DNA from: an uncultured Pseudomonadales bacterium
GTDB lineage: Bacteria; Pseudomonadota; Gammaproteobacteria; Pseudomonadales; Azotimanducaceae
DNA: 64,000 nt
Assembly: GCA_958296025.1 (NCBI GenBank)
Contig: OY282430.1
Span: forward strand, 1,302,001 to 1,366,000
Reading direction: 5' to 3'
Of the stretch, positions 26,593 to 36,138 are shown in pieces. Position 1 is the first letter of the stretch; every line of letters starts with the position of its first letter. The notes under the pieces are model-generated. The model made no database searches. It worked only from the letters and a program-made list of their open reading frames with translations, and was not told where the DNA came from. Both the position numbers and the translations under genes were made by a program.

Positions 26593-27957
26593 ATGTTTGA
26601 GAAGCTGTCTGACCGCCTGAGCGACGCCTTTAGGGGCTTGGCTGGCAAGGCCCGCCTTACGGAGGGCAATGTTGGCGACGCCATGCGGGAGGTGCGCGGT
26701 GCCTTGCTCGATGCGGACGTGGCCTTGCCGGTGGTGCGCTCCTTTACGGAGAGCGTGCGGCGGCGGGCCGTCGGGCAGGCGGTTTCGGCGGCCCTTGATC
26801 CTAGGCAAGCCTTCATCAAGATCGTGCATGACGAGCTCGTGGAGGTCATGGGCCAGGCCAATCACGCCCTGAACTTGGCCACCGCGCCCCCGGCCATCGT
26901 TCTGATGGCTGGGCTGCAAGGCTCCGGCAAGACCACCACGGCGGCTAAGTTGGCGCTGTTTGTCAAGCAGCGCTTGAAAAAACGGGCCGCGTTGGTCAGC
27001 GCGGACGTTTATAGGCCGGCAGCCATTGAGCAATTGGAGGTTTTGGCCGGAGAGGTCGGCGCTCAATTCATCGGCGCCGGTGTGGATGAGTTGCCGGCCG
27101 CCATTGCCGAGCGGGCGGTGGCGGAAGCCAAGCGCAAGCTGGCCGATGTGCTGATCGTCGATACCGCTGGGCGTTTGGCCATCGACGAGGCCATGATGCA
27201 GGAAATCCGCACCCTTCAGCAGCGCTTGCGGCCTATCGAGACCCTGTTCGTGGTTGACGCCATGACCGGCCAGGACGCGGCGGCCACCGCCAAGGCGTTC
27301 AACGAGGTCTTGGACCTCACTGGCGTCGTGCTCACCAAGGCGGACGGGGACGCTCGGGGCGGCGCGGCCCTTTCCGTTCGCTCCCTGACCGGCAAGCCCA
27401 TCAAGTTCATCGGCATGGGCGAGAGGATCGACGCTTTGGAGCCCTTCCATCCGGACCGCCTCGCCTCCCGCATCCTGGGCATGGGGGACGTGCTTTCCCT
27501 CATTGAGGAAGCGGAGCGCAAGGTCGATAAGGGCAAGGCGGAGCGACTGGTCCGTAAGGTCAGCCGCCGGCAGAAGTTCGACCTTGCCGACTATCGGGAT
27601 CAATTGCGGAACATGGCCAGCATGGGCGGTGTGGCGGCCATGCTGGACAAGATGCCGGGGATGGGCCAGCTGCCGCCCGCCGCCCGCTCCCGCTTGGACG
27701 ACGGCCAGTTCCGCCAAGCGGCGGTGATCATCGACTCCATGACGCCGGATGAACGGCGCTTCCCCGACCTCATCAACCCGTCTCGCAAACGCAGAATCGC
27801 GCTTGGCAGCGGCACCGCCGTCACCGCCGTCAACCAGGTGCTCAAGCAGCATAAGCAAATGCAGAAGATGGTGCGCAAATTCGGCGGCAAGAACATGATG
27901 CGCGGCCTGCAGGGTCTTGTCGGTGGGGCGGGGCGGCGGCCGGGCTTGCGGCGCTGA
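26593..27957 (+). CDS. ffh: Signal recognition particle protein Ffh
   Basis: 454 residues, usual length. The N domain is followed by the SRP GTPase: G1 GLQGSGKTTTAAKL, DVYRPAAIEQL, G3 DTAGR, and G4 TKADGDARGG. The methionine-rich M domain at the C terminus has the RNA-binding GMG-type and SRKRR segments (INPSRKRRIALGSGT). It binds signal sequences of nascent inner-membrane proteins and docks with FtsY. It starts the conserved ffh-rpsP-rimM-trmD-rplS run. Confidence 0.97.
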   Translation: MFEKLSDRLSDAFRGLAGKARLTEGNVGDAMREVRGALLDADVALPVVRSFTESVRRRAVGQAVSAALDPRQAFIKIVHDELVEVMGQANHALNLATAPPAIVLMAGLQGSGKTTTAAKLALFVKQRLKKRAALVSADVYRPAAIEQLEVLAGEVGAQFIGAGVDELPAAIAERAVAEAKRKLADVLIVDTAGRLAIDEAMMQEIRTLQQRLRPIETLFVVDAMTGQDAAATAKAFNEVLDLTGVVLTKADGDARGGAALSVRSLTGKPIKFIGMGERIDALEPFHPDRLASRILGMGDVLSLIEEAERKVDKGKAERLVRKVSRRQKFDLADYRDQLRNMASMGGVAAMLDKMPGMGQLPPAARSRLDDGQFRQAAVIIDSMTPDERRFPDLINPSRKRRIALGSGTAVTAVNQVLKQHKQMQKMVRKFGGKNMMRGLQGLVGGAGRRPGLRR

Positions 27958-28010
27958 CGGAGGCGGCGCGTTGGGCGACGGCGCCACCTTGGCGAAATGC
28001 GGCGCGGCCC

Positions 28011-28040
28011 TTGCCCACAGACCAGCGCTGCCGCTAGAAT
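28011..28040 (+). promoter_or_regulatory. Promoter of the rpsP-rimM-trmD-rplS operon
   Basis: TTGCCC (28011-28016), 18-base spacer, TAGAAT (28035-28040, 5 of 6 consensus), about 31 bases before the rpsP ATG. Confidence 0.55.
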
Positions 28041-28070
28041 GCGCGGCCTTCCATTAGGGGTGTGCGACCT

Positions 28071-28508
28071 ATGGTGACCATTCGCTTGGCGCGGCACGGC
28101 GCTAGGAAAAACCCTTTCTACCACATCACGGTGGCCGATCGGGCCGCGAAGCGCGATGGGCGCTTCATTGAGCGGGTTGGCTTCTTCAACCCGCTGGCCC
28201 GGGGGCGGGAAGAGCCTCTGCGCGTCGATTTGCCGCGGGTCGATTACTGGCTGTCCGTGGGCGCCCAGCCGTCTGACCGGGTGCAAAGCCTCATTAAGCA
28301 AGCGCGCCAGCAAGCGCAAAGTGCGCTGTCGGCGGCCGCGGTGGTAACCGATGCCGTCGCAGGAGAGGCAGTCGAAGCAGGTGCGGGTGACGTGGCGGCA
28401 GGGGCAGTCGAAGCGGATGCGGATGCCGCTGCTGAAGAGGCGGCTGCGGTGCCGGCCGAGGATGATGAGGCCAGTCAGGAAGCGGCCGCCGCAGAGGCGG
28501 ACGCCTGA
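28071..28508 (+). CDS. rpsP: Small ribosomal subunit protein bS16 with long acidic tail
   Basis: 145 residues, against about 80-90 usual. Residues 1-80 are a standard bS16 ([22 protein letters not shown], then [15 protein letters not shown]). From about residue 85 a low-complexity Ala/Glu/Asp-rich tail follows, made of AxAxEA-like stretches. ATG 28071 is chosen by homology; GTG 28062 in frame would add three residues. The tail is probably disordered. First gene of the operon with rimM, trmD and rplS. Confidence 0.95.
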   Translation: MVTIRLARHGARKNPFYHITVADRAAKRDGRFIERVGFFNPLARGREEPLRVDLPRVDYWLSVGAQPSDRVQSLIKQARQQAQSALSAAAVVTDAVAGEAVEAGAGDVAAGAVEADADAAAEEAAAVPAEDDEASQEAAAAEADA

Positions 28509-28554
28509 CCATTGCGGTGCGGCGCTGGCTGCTGCGCCGGCATCCGCCGAGGTT

Positions 28555-29058
28555 GTGGCCATCGGTCAAGTCGGCGCTCCCTATGGCGTTCGCGGCTGGC
28601 TGCACATCGTTTCCTTTACGGCGCCGCCTTCCAATCTGCTGAATTATCAGCCGTGGCAACTGCGCTTGGCGCGGGGGGCGGACGCTTGGGATCGTTGGCG
28701 TCCATGCGCTTTGGAAGCGGTCAAAGCACATGGCGAGGCATATGTTGCGTCCTTTGCCGACATCCAGGACCGCGGTGCCGCCGTGCGCCTTGTTGGTGCG
28801 CAAATCGGCGTGCCGGCCAGTAGCTTGCCGCCTTTGCAGGAGGACGAGTTCTACTGGCGGGACCTGATCGGCTTGCGGGTGCTGAATCAGAACGGCGAGG
28901 ATCTAGGCGTGGTGGAGCGTCTGCTGCCCGCCGGCGGCCACGATGTACTGGTGGTCCGGGGTGCCGCCGAGCTGCTGATTCCCTTCGTGGACGTCTATGT
29001 GACCGATGTTCGCCTCGACGAAGGCTGCATCCGGATTGAGTGGGAAGGAATGGACTAG
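28555..29058 (+). CDS. rimM: Ribosome maturation factor RimM
   Basis: 167 residues. The N-terminal RimM domain opens with AIGQVGAPYGVRGWLHIVS, and the PRC-barrel half carries EFYWRDLIGLRVLN and LIPFVDVYVTDV. It helps mature the 30S head with bS16's neighbours. The start is uncertain. GTG 28555 gives the normal N terminus but has a GAGG only 2 bases away; the frame is open further upstream through the rpsP tail, so initiation inside rpsP is possible. Confidence 0.9.
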   Translation: MAIGQVGAPYGVRGWLHIVSFTAPPSNLLNYQPWQLRLARGADAWDRWRPCALEAVKAHGEAYVASFADIQDRGAAVRLVGAQIGVPASSLPPLQEDEFYWRDLIGLRVLNQNGEDLGVVERLLPAGGHDVLVVRGAAELLIPFVDVYVTDVRLDEGCIRIEWEGMD

Positions 29059-29066
29059 GGGTCGCT

Positions 29067-29825
29067 ATGTGGATTGGCGTCGTTTCCATCTTTCCTGAAT
29101 TGCTCAGCGCCATCGCCTCGGCCGGCGTCCTCGGCCGGGCCATCGAGCGGGGCGACTTGGCCTTGGCGCCCTTCAACCCCCGGGACCATGCCGGGGACCG
29201 TCGCGGCACCGTCGATGACCGTCCCTATGGGGGTGGTCCGGGCATGGTGATGATGGCGCCACCCCTGCTTAAGACAATTGCCGCGGCCGCGGCGGCGGCC
29301 CCTTCGCCGCCTTGGGTGGTCTATCTGTCCCCCCAAGGGCGGCGCCTCGACCAAGCCAAGGTTGAAGGCTTGGCCGAGCGGCCCAGCCTGCTGCTGGTGG
29401 CCGGCCGCTATGAGGGGATCGATGAGCGGATCGTCGAATTGGCGGTGGATGAGGAGCTGTCCCTTGGCGACTACATCCTAAGCGGCGGCGAACTGCCGGC
29501 GATGGTGCTGGTGGAGGCGATTTGCCGCCTGCTGCCCGGCGTGCTCAACAATCAGGACTCCATATTGACCGAATCCCATCTTGAAGGATTGCTCGAATAC
29601 CCGCAATATACGCGCCCGGAAAACGTCGGCCCGCTGACGGCGCCGGAGGTGCTGCTCAGCGGGGACCACGGCGCGGTCGCCGCGTGGCAGCGCAGCCAAG
29701 CGCTGTTGCGCACTTGGCAGCGCCGTCCGGAGCTGTTGGCCGGGCGGGCCCTGGAGGACGAGGACTTGGCGTTGTTGCGGGCCGCCTTGGCGTCGGTCGA
29801 GGCCGAAGGCGGCGGTGCGGCATAA
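29067..29825 (+). CDS. trmD: tRNA (guanine37-N1)-methyltransferase
   Basis: 252 residues, usual length. SPOUT knot motifs are complete: [30 protein letters not shown], and [26 protein letters not shown]. It methylates G37 next to the anticodon in tRNAs reading CNN and some other codons, which prevents +1 slippage. ATG 29067 is 8 bases after rimM. It is followed closely by rplS. Confidence 0.97.
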   Translation: MWIGVVSIFPELLSAIASAGVLGRAIERGDLALAPFNPRDHAGDRRGTVDDRPYGGGPGMVMMAPPLLKTIAAAAAAAPSPPWVVYLSPQGRRLDQAKVEGLAERPSLLLVAGRYEGIDERIVELAVDEELSLGDYILSGGELPAMVLVEAICRLLPGVLNNQDSILTESHLEGLLEYPQYTRPENVGPLTAPEVLLSGDHGAVAAWQRSQALLRTWQRRPELLAGRALEDEDLALLRAALASVEAEGGGAA

Positions 29826-29836
29826 AGGAGAAAGCG

Positions 29837-30268
29837 ATGCGCAGGAACACCGTGCTTGAAGCGTTGGAGAGGGAGCAGTTGAAAACCGACTTGCCGGAGT
29901 TTTCCCCTGGTGACACGGTGGTCGTGCAAGTCAAGGTGCGCGAAGGCAACCGGGAGCGCCTGCAAGCCTTCGAGGGCGTGGTCATCGGCAAGCGCAACCG
30001 GGGCCTGAACTCCGCCTTCACCGTGCGCAAGGTGTCCCATGGCGTCGGCGTGGAACGCACCTTTCAAACCCACAGTCCCCTGATCGCCGCCATTGCGGTA
30101 AAGCGCCGGGGGGACGTGCGCAAGGCCAAGCTCTACTATCTGCGGCAGCGCTCCGGGCGCGCCGCCCGCATCAAGGAGAAGGTGGGAACCTCGGTGCGCA
30201 ATCCCGGCCCGACGGCGCCTCAGCCCGGCCAAGGGGATGCGCCGGCACCGGTTGAGGGCGAAGCCTGA
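29837..30268 (+). CDS. rplS: Large ribosomal subunit protein bL19 with C-terminal extension
   Basis: 143 residues, against about 115 usual. Core: [54 protein letters not shown]. After KEKVG about 27 residues rich in Pro, Gly and Ala are added. AAGGAG precedes ATG 29837; a longer open frame upstream is a shadow of trmD. Last gene of the operon. Confidence 0.96.
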   Translation: MRRNTVLEALEREQLKTDLPEFSPGDTVVVQVKVREGNRERLQAFEGVVIGKRNRGLNSAFTVRKVSHGVGVERTFQTHSPLIAAIAVKRRGDVRKAKLYYLRQRSGRAARIKEKVGTSVRNPGPTAPQPGQGDAPAPVEGEA

Positions 30269-30289
30269 TTCACTGGCCAGTCCACTGCG

Positions 30290-30308
30290 CACCCCTGAGT
30301 CTGGGGTG
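30290..30308 (+). terminator. Hairpin after rplS
   Basis: CACCCC, 7-base loop, GGGGTG, 22 bases after the rplS stop. No U-tract, so at most a weak or Rho-assisted terminator. Confidence 0.3.
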
Positions 30309-30412
30309 TCCGCGCACTTCAACGAATGGCTCGCCGCGTCCTATTGCGGCGCCTTGTTTCCCTAGCTGCCGGTCGTTCTTGACCAGCTGTCGGTTGCGTC
30401 CCTCGGTGCGGC

Positions 30413-31336
30413 ATGAAGGCTAAGCCGATGACGACCAAGGTGGCGGGGAACGGGGCGCATCCCGCCGACCCGGTCATCGACCAGTACCTTGAAGAGACTT
30501 GGCTGGAGAAGGGGTTGAGTGAAAACACCCTCGCCGCCTACCGGCGAGATCTAGGCAACCTCGCGGCAAGCCTCGGCAAAAGCCTGTTGGACGCCTCCTC
30601 GGTGGATCTGATGGAGGTGCTCGCAAGACGCTACGACCAAGGCTATCGGGTCACCAGTTCCGCCCGCTGGCTTTCCTGCGTGAAGGGCTTCTACCGCCAC
30701 AGTTTGGAGAAGGGCCGCGTCTCGGTGGACCCCGCTGCCCATCTGGAACACCCCAAGCTCGGCCGGCCGCTGCCGGATGCGCTTTCCGAGGCGCAAGTTA
30801 GGGATTTGCTGGGCGCCCCGGACATCAGCACCCCGGTGGGTTTGCGGGACCGGGCCATGTTGGAGGTGTTGTACGCCACAGGCCTGCGGGTTTCCGAACT
30901 GGTGGGCCTCAACATCGCTTCGCTCAACCTTCGCCAAGGAGTCGTTCGGGTGGTCGGGAAGGGCGGCAAGGAGCGGTTGGTGCCGGTCGGCCAGGAGGCG
31001 CTGGCCTGGGTGGTGCGGTTCGTGGGCGAAGGCCGGGCGGCGCTGCATGGGGAGCGAACTCGGGTGCTGTTTCCCAGCCAGCGCGGCCGGCAGATGGCCC
31101 GCCAGACCTTTTGGCATGCGATCAAACGCCACGCCCTAGTGGCCGGCATCGACCAAAGACTTTCTCCGCACGGCCTGCGCCACGCCTTCGCCACCCATCT
31201 TTTGAACCACGGCGCAGACTTGCGGGCGGTGCAGATGATGCTCGGCCACAGCGACCTCTCCACCACCCAGATCTACACGCATGTGGCTCAGGCCCGCCTC
31301 AAGGCGTTGCACAAGGCGCACCATCCCCGCAGTTAG
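30413..31336 (+). CDS. xerD: Tyrosine recombinase XerD
   Basis: 307 residues. The N-terminal SAM-like DNA-binding domain ([15 protein letters not shown]) is followed by the catalytic domain: Arg in [10 protein letters not shown], Lys in [22 protein letters not shown], and the nucleophile Tyr in TTQIYTHV. It resolves chromosome dimers at dif with XerC. XerD rather than XerC because dsbC, recJ and prfB follow, the usual neighbourhood. ATG 30413 or 30428 is possible; neither has a clear ribosome site. Confidence 0.93.
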   Translation: MKAKPMTTKVAGNGAHPADPVIDQYLEETWLEKGLSENTLAAYRRDLGNLAASLGKSLLDASSVDLMEVLARRYDQGYRVTSSARWLSCVKGFYRHSLEKGRVSVDPAAHLEHPKLGRPLPDALSEAQVRDLLGAPDISTPVGLRDRAMLEVLYATGLRVSELVGLNIASLNLRQGVVRVVGKGGKERLVPVGQEALAWVVRFVGEGRAALHGERTRVLFPSQRGRQMARQTFWHAIKRHALVAGIDQRLSPHGLRHAFATHLLNHGADLRAVQMMLGHSDLSTTQIYTHVAQARLKALHKAHHPRS

Positions 31337-31467
31337 GCCAGCAGGCCGTGGAAGATTTCCCACTGGCGCAAATGGCCAAAAGCTGACAAAATTTTCAGCC
31401 GTAGCTGGATTGAGGTTTTGCGCAGCTCCCCTAGAGTGGGGTCAACTTTCACTGTTGGGGAGTGCTA

Positions 31468-31743
31468 ATGAGCACCATGGTCAAGGAAATCTACGCAGCG
31501 TTGAAAAGCGCCGGTGCGGAAGAGAAGTTGGCGATTGCCGCGGCCGAGGTGGTTCCGTCCGCCCAGGACTTGGCGACGAAGGCGGACATTTTGGCGACGA
31601 AAGCCGACATTGCGGCGACTAAGGCCGACATCGCGGAGTTGAAGGTTGCCCTTGGGGCGCTGAAAGCCGACATTTATCGCCAGCTGTGGCTGATGGGCAT
31701 TAGCCTATTGGGGGCGATGGTTGCCCTGAAGCTCTTCGCCTAA
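31468..31743 (+). CDS. Small coiled-coil protein with C-terminal membrane helix
   Basis: 91 residues. A central coiled coil is built on the heptad xATKADI repeated three times (DNA repeats of 21 bases at 31570-31632). A C-terminal hydrophobic helix (WLMGISLLGAMVALKLF) would anchor it in a membrane. This layout is common in DUF1640-like small proteins of unknown role. ATG 31468 is 5 bases after GGGGAG. It sits between xerD and dsbC, where nothing is expected, so it is probably an accessory insertion. Confidence 0.75.
   Translation: MSTMVKEIYAALKSAGAEEKLAIAAAEVVPSAQDLATKADILATKADIAATKADIAELKVALGALKADIYRQLWLMGISLLGAMVALKLFA
31570..31632 (+). repeat. Three 21-base repeats in the coiled-coil gene
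   Basis: Units at 31570-31590, 31591-31611 and 31612-31632, encoding LATKADI, LATKADI and AATKADI. One heptad per unit. Confidence 0.85.
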
Positions 31744-31919
31744 GCGCCCGCTTCCTTGGTCAGTTTTGAACTCTTGAGTGGGGGCGGGCGCCTCCCCCTC
31801 GCTGGGCGCAGCGCAATGCAGCGGGCAGCCGCAGTTCATCGTGCTCGGTCCGCGGTGTGCGCAGTGGCTTGTTGTGGTAGCCTTTGACGCCAACGTCGCC
31901 GCCCCTTGCAGGAGTTGTC

Positions 31920-32639
31920 ATGAACCGGATTTTGCGCATCGCGCTGGCTGCCTTTGGCCTTGGCGCGTCTCTTCCAGTCTGGGCGCAGGGCTATGACGCC
32001 CTGCTCGCCAACCTGAAATCCGTGATTTCAGAGGGGGAGGTGGCGGTATCCAAGACAGACGTTGCCGGCTTGGTGGTGCTGGAATACGGCAATGGCCAAA
32101 TTCTCTACGGCACCGCCGATGGCCGCCACCTGTTGGCCGGGGACCTGTACGAGTTTGGCGAGGACGGCCTCGTCAATCGCACGGAGGAGCGCCGGGCGGT
32201 GCGCCGCCGAGACATTCTGGCCAGCGTGGACCCGGATGAGATGGTCATCTTTTCCCCGAAGGGCCAAGTGCAGGCGTCCGTGGCGGTGTTCACCGACGTG
32301 GACTGCAGCTACTGTCGCAAACTGCATCAGGAGATGGACGAAATCAACGCCCGCGGCATCGAGGTGCGCTACTTGGCCTTCCCCCGGGCTGGTGTCGGTT
32401 CCCGCTCCTTTGAAAAGACCGTCTCCGCTTGGTGCTCCGATGACCCGCATAAGGCCATCACCGAACTGAAGCTCGGCAACAGCATCCCCGACCAAACCTG
32501 CCCCAATCCTGTGGCGGCCCAGTATGAACTTGGCGGCGCAGTGGGCGTGACCGGCACTCCGGCTTTGGTCACCGAGGACGGCAAGCTGCTTCCCGGCTAC
32601 ATGCCGGCGGCGCAGCTTGCCGACGCCCTAGGCTTGTAG
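31920..32639 (+). CDS. dsbC: Thiol:disulfide interchange protein DsbC
   Basis: 239 residues with a Sec signal peptide (RILRIALAAFGLGASLPVWAQG). An N-terminal dimerisation domain is followed by a thioredoxin domain with the active-site CSYC in TDVDCSYCRKLH and the cis-Pro loop GVTGTPALV. A second cysteine pair lies in WCSDD and QTCPNP. It is a periplasmic isomerase that repairs wrong disulfides. ATG 31920 is 5 bases after AGGAG. Conserved position between xerD and hom. Confidence 0.95.
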   Translation: MNRILRIALAAFGLGASLPVWAQGYDALLANLKSVISEGEVAVSKTDVAGLVVLEYGNGQILYGTADGRHLLAGDLYEFGEDGLVNRTEERRAVRRRDILASVDPDEMVIFSPKGQVQASVAVFTDVDCSYCRKLHQEMDEINARGIEVRYLAFPRAGVGSRSFEKTVSAWCSDDPHKAITELKLGNSIPDQTCPNPVAAQYELGGAVGVTGTPALVTEDGKLLPGYMPAAQLADALGL

Positions 32640-32803
32640 TGCGCCATCAGACGAACGGGGGGCTGGTGGTTTGTAACCCCGGCGCACTATTTGTGGACTT
32701 AGGGCAACGGACTGGCGTGGTGCGTTTAGAAACGGCACCGGACGCTGCGGAGCAGGTTCCCCGCATTTAGGATGATCGGCTTGCCAACATACGGAATCCC
32801 GAT

Positions 32804-34093
32804 TTGGAGCCCTTGAAAATTGGCGTCGCCGGCCTTGGCACCGTGGCCGGGGGCGTGGTCGCTTTGTTACAGCGCAACGCCGAAACCCTCGCCCGGAAGG
32901 CGGGGCGCCCCCTCGCCTTGGTGCGGGTGGCCAGTCGTTCGCCGAAGCGGGGGATTGACCTTGGCGGCGCCGCCTTCACCACCGACCTCGACGCCCTGCA
33001 TGGGCCGGACATCGATGTCGTCGTGGAACTCATAGGCGGTGAGCAGCGGGCGGCGCAATTGGTGCGGCGGGCGTTGCAGGGCGGGCAGGCGGTGGTGACG
33101 GCCAACAAGGCCATCCTAGCCCGTTACGGGGACGAACTGCTGAGCCTAGCTCGGGCCCAAGGGGTCGGTTTGGGGTTTGAAGCCGCTGTCGCCGGCGGCG
33201 TCCCCATCATCGGCGCCCTGCGCCAAGGGCTTGCCGCCAACCGGGTGCTTACCGTTGCCGGCATCGTCAACGGCACCTCCAATTACATCCTCACCGCCAT
33301 GGCCGAACAGGGCGCCGCCTTTGCCGAAGCGCTCGCCCAGGCCCAGGCGCAAGGCTTCGCCGAAGCGGATCCCGCCTACGATGTGGAGGGCATAGACGCC
33401 GCCCATAAGCTAACCATCCTGGCGGCGCTGGCCTTCGACATGAGCTTTCAATTCGACAAGGTCTATACCGAGGGCATCTCCCGCATCACCGAGGAGGATC
33501 TGGATTACGCCAAGGAGCTCGGTTACCGCATCAAGCACCTGGCCATCGCCCGGCGGACCGAGCAGGGCGTCGAGGCCCGCGTCCATCCTACGCTGGTGCC
33601 GCAGCGCAGCCTGCTGGCAGGGGTTGGCGGCGTGATGAACGCCGTTTGGGTCGAGGGCGATGCCGTGGGCGCAACCCTCCACTACGGCGCCGGCGCCGGC
33701 GCCATGCCCACGGCCTCGGCGGTGGTGTCGGATCTGATCGCCATTGCCCGGGGCGGCGCCTTGGACTACCCGGTAGGCCGGCGTCCGCACAAGGTGCTGT
33801 CGATTGAACAGGCCACCTGCGCCTACTACGTTCGCATTCCCAGTTTGGATGCGCCAGGCGTGTTTGCTGAGGTCGCAGCTACTTTGGGCCGTCACGGCAT
33901 CAGCATCGAAGGGGCCATTCAACGCCACCGTGCAGTCCGTTCGGGTGCCGGCAGCGGCTCTTGGGTGCCCATCGTCATCCTCACCGCGTCGGTGCGGGAG
34001 CAGACCATGACGTCGGCGTTAGCCCAGGTGCAACGGATGCCGCAGGTCGTCGGCGGCATCGCCAGCATCCGGGTGGAGCACCTCATGGGTTGA
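32804..34093 (+). CDS. hom: Homoserine dehydrogenase (monofunctional)
   Basis: 429 residues. NAD(P)-binding GVAGLGTVAGGVV at the start, TANKAILARYGDEL, GIVNGTSNYILTAM, and a C-terminal ACT domain (YYVRIPSLDAPGVFAEVAAT) for threonine control. It makes homoserine for Thr and Met. There is no ATG at the start: TTG 32804 or TTG 32813 must serve. In Pseudomonas-like genomes thrC follows; here recJ follows directly. Confidence 0.94.
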   Translation: MEPLKIGVAGLGTVAGGVVALLQRNAETLARKAGRPLALVRVASRSPKRGIDLGGAAFTTDLDALHGPDIDVVVELIGGEQRAAQLVRRALQGGQAVVTANKAILARYGDELLSLARAQGVGLGFEAAVAGGVPIIGALRQGLAANRVLTVAGIVNGTSNYILTAMAEQGAAFAEALAQAQAQGFAEADPAYDVEGIDAAHKLTILAALAFDMSFQFDKVYTEGISRITEEDLDYAKELGYRIKHLAIARRTEQGVEARVHPTLVPQRSLLAGVGGVMNAVWVEGDAVGATLHYGAGAGAMPTASAVVSDLIAIARGGALDYPVGRRPHKVLSIEQATCAYYVRIPSLDAPGVFAEVAATLGRHGISIEGAIQRHRAVRSGAGSGSWVPIVILTASVREQTMTSALAQVQRMPQVVGGIASIRVEHLMG

Positions 34094-34185
34094 AAGCCGA
34101 ACCTTCTTGAATCCGGGCAAGTCGAACACATGGTTTTTTTCGCCAGGCACCCCCCTCCGTGGGGTCGAAGCGACGCCGCAGCAAA

Positions 34186-35907
34186 ATGAGTCTCGCCGAG
34201 CAAGTCATTGAGCGCACGGGGCCGGTGCCGGATCTGCCGGGCCTGCCGGCCTTTCTGCGCCGGGTTTACGGCGCTAGGGGCGTGCGTGACGCCGCCGACC
34301 TGGACCTAGCCCTTGCGGGGCTGGAACGGCCTTCCAAGCTGCGCCAAATCGACCGGGCTGCGGAGCGCATCGCCTTGGCGGTGCGGGAGGGTCAGCGCAT
34401 CCTATTTGTGGGGGATTACGATGCGGACGGCGCCACCTCCGTGGCCTTGGGGGTTTCGCTGCTGCGGGCCTTTGGCGCCGAGAATGTGGACTTCGTCGTG
34501 CCGAACCGCTTCGAGTTCGGCTACGGCCTGTCCCCGGCAATCGTCGAACTGGCGCTGGCCCGTCATCCGGACCTCATCATCACCGTTGACAACGGCGTTT
34601 CCAGCGTGGCCGGCGTGGAGCGGGCCAAGGCCGGCGGCGTCGATGTCATCGTCACCGACCACCATCTGCCCGGCGCCGAGCTGCCCCAGGCCTATGCCCT
34701 GGTCAATCCGAACGCGCCGGGATGCCACTTTCCCAGCAAGGCGTTGGCCGGGGTGGGCGTTATCTACTATGTGCTCAGCCAAACTCGGGCCTGCCTGCGC
34801 CGCGAACGTTGGTTCGGCGGCTTAGGCCCCGAGGAGCCGCTGTTGGCCCAGTGGCTCGATTTGGTGGCGTTCGGCACCGTCGCCGACGTGGTGCCCTTGG
34901 ACCAGAACAACCGCCGCTTGGTGCATCAAGGGCTGCTGCGTATGCGCAAAGGCCTGTGCCGACCGGGCATCGTCGCCTTGGCGGAGGCCGGAAGGCGGAC
35001 CTTGGCGCGGCTGACGGCGGCGGATCTGAGCTTCGCCTTGGCGCCAAGGCTGAACGCCGCCGGCCGTTTGGACGACATGGCCATCGGCATCAAATGCCTG
35101 CTTTCGGAAAACCTGGATGACGCTAGGGATTATGCGCAGCAGCTCGATGCGCTGAACCGGCAGCGGCGCGAAATCCAGCAGGCCATGTTGGCCGACGCCG
35201 AACTCCTGCTGGCCAATCACGAACTGGATGTGCGGGACCGATACGGCGTCGTCGTCTTCGACCCTTCTTGGCACCAAGGCGTCGTCGGCCTGATCGCCGG
35301 CCGCCTGCGGGAGCGCTACCACCGTCCGGTGGTGGCCTTTGCCGACAGTGGCGACGGCCGGGAGTTGAAGGGCTCCGCCCGCTCCCTGCCGGAACTGCAC
35401 ATCCGCGACGCCTTGGACGCCATCGCCGTCCGGGATCCGGCGCTGTTGACCAAGTTCGGCGGCCATGCCATGGCGGCGGGAATGAGCATCAGCCGCCATG
35501 CCTTGGAGCGTTTCACCAAGGCGTTCGATGAGGAAGTGCGCCGCCGGCTGCCCGTCCGTGCATTGCGCCTCAAGGTGGAGACCGACGGCCAATTGCAAGC
35601 GGAGGAATTGACCTTGGACAACGCCTTGGCGTTGGCTGCCGCCGGCCCTTGGGGCCAAGGGTTTCCGGAACCCCTTTTTCACGGTGATTTCGGCTTGGTC
35701 AGCCAGCGGGTAGTCGGCGGGGAACACCTTCGGCTGGTGCTGCGTTGCGCGGGTCGCCTAGTGGGCGCCATCGCCTTCGGCCGCAAGCCCTTGCCGGATT
35801 GCGAGCGGGTGCGGGTGGTTTACGCCTTGGACGTCAATGATTATCAGGGTCAGACACTGCAATTGCGGGTGGTGCAAATGGAGCCTAGTGCGCCGTCCCG
35901 CGAGTAA
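34186..35907 (+). CDS. recJ: Single-strand-specific 5'-3' exonuclease RecJ
   Basis: 573 residues, usual length. DHH motifs: DYDADGATS, TVDNGV, VTDHHLPG with the DHH signature, AFGTVADVVPL; the DHHA1 region holds GSARS, and GGHAMAAGMS is near the C terminus. A manganese-dependent nuclease of recombination and mismatch repair. ATG 34186 is chosen by homology. Followed at 231 bases by prfB. Confidence 0.96.
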   Translation: MSLAEQVIERTGPVPDLPGLPAFLRRVYGARGVRDAADLDLALAGLERPSKLRQIDRAAERIALAVREGQRILFVGDYDADGATSVALGVSLLRAFGAENVDFVVPNRFEFGYGLSPAIVELALARHPDLIITVDNGVSSVAGVERAKAGGVDVIVTDHHLPGAELPQAYALVNPNAPGCHFPSKALAGVGVIYYVLSQTRACLRRERWFGGLGPEEPLLAQWLDLVAFGTVADVVPLDQNNRRLVHQGLLRMRKGLCRPGIVALAEAGRRTLARLTAADLSFALAPRLNAAGRLDDMAIGIKCLLSENLDDARDYAQQLDALNRQRREIQQAMLADAELLLANHELDVRDRYGVVVFDPSWHQGVVGLIAGRLRERYHRPVVAFADSGDGRELKGSARSLPELHIRDALDAIAVRDPALLTKFGGHAMAAGMSISRHALERFTKAFDEEVRRRLPVRALRLKVETDGQLQAEELTLDNALALAAAGPWGQGFPEPLFHGDFGLVSQRVVGGEHLRLVLRCAGRLVGAIAFGRKPLPDCERVRVVYALDVNDYQGQTLQLRVVQMEPSAPSRE

Positions 35908-36094
35908 GTGGGTTTTGGTTGCGCGGCGGTTCGGATCCATCTAAGGGCGCAGCTCGTTGCAAGCCTTCGGTTCTGCGCCGCCGTCGATTGGCCTAGTGGT
36001 TTGGGTCTTTCCGCCTCCCAGAAAAACCGATGCCGTTTGGCCAACTGCCGGCGGCTTAAGTCAGGGGGTTGGACGAGTGGATGAGCGGGCGGGT

Positions 36095-36100
36095 TATACT
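36095..36100 (+). promoter_or_regulatory. -10 element upstream of prfB
   Basis: TATACT, 5 of 6 consensus, 39 bases before the prfB ATG. The -35 region is weak (a TTGGAC 20 bases upstream). Confidence 0.35.
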
Positions 36101-36138
36101 GCCTTCTTTCCCCGAAGTCCGGTCCTGGCGGAAAACCC

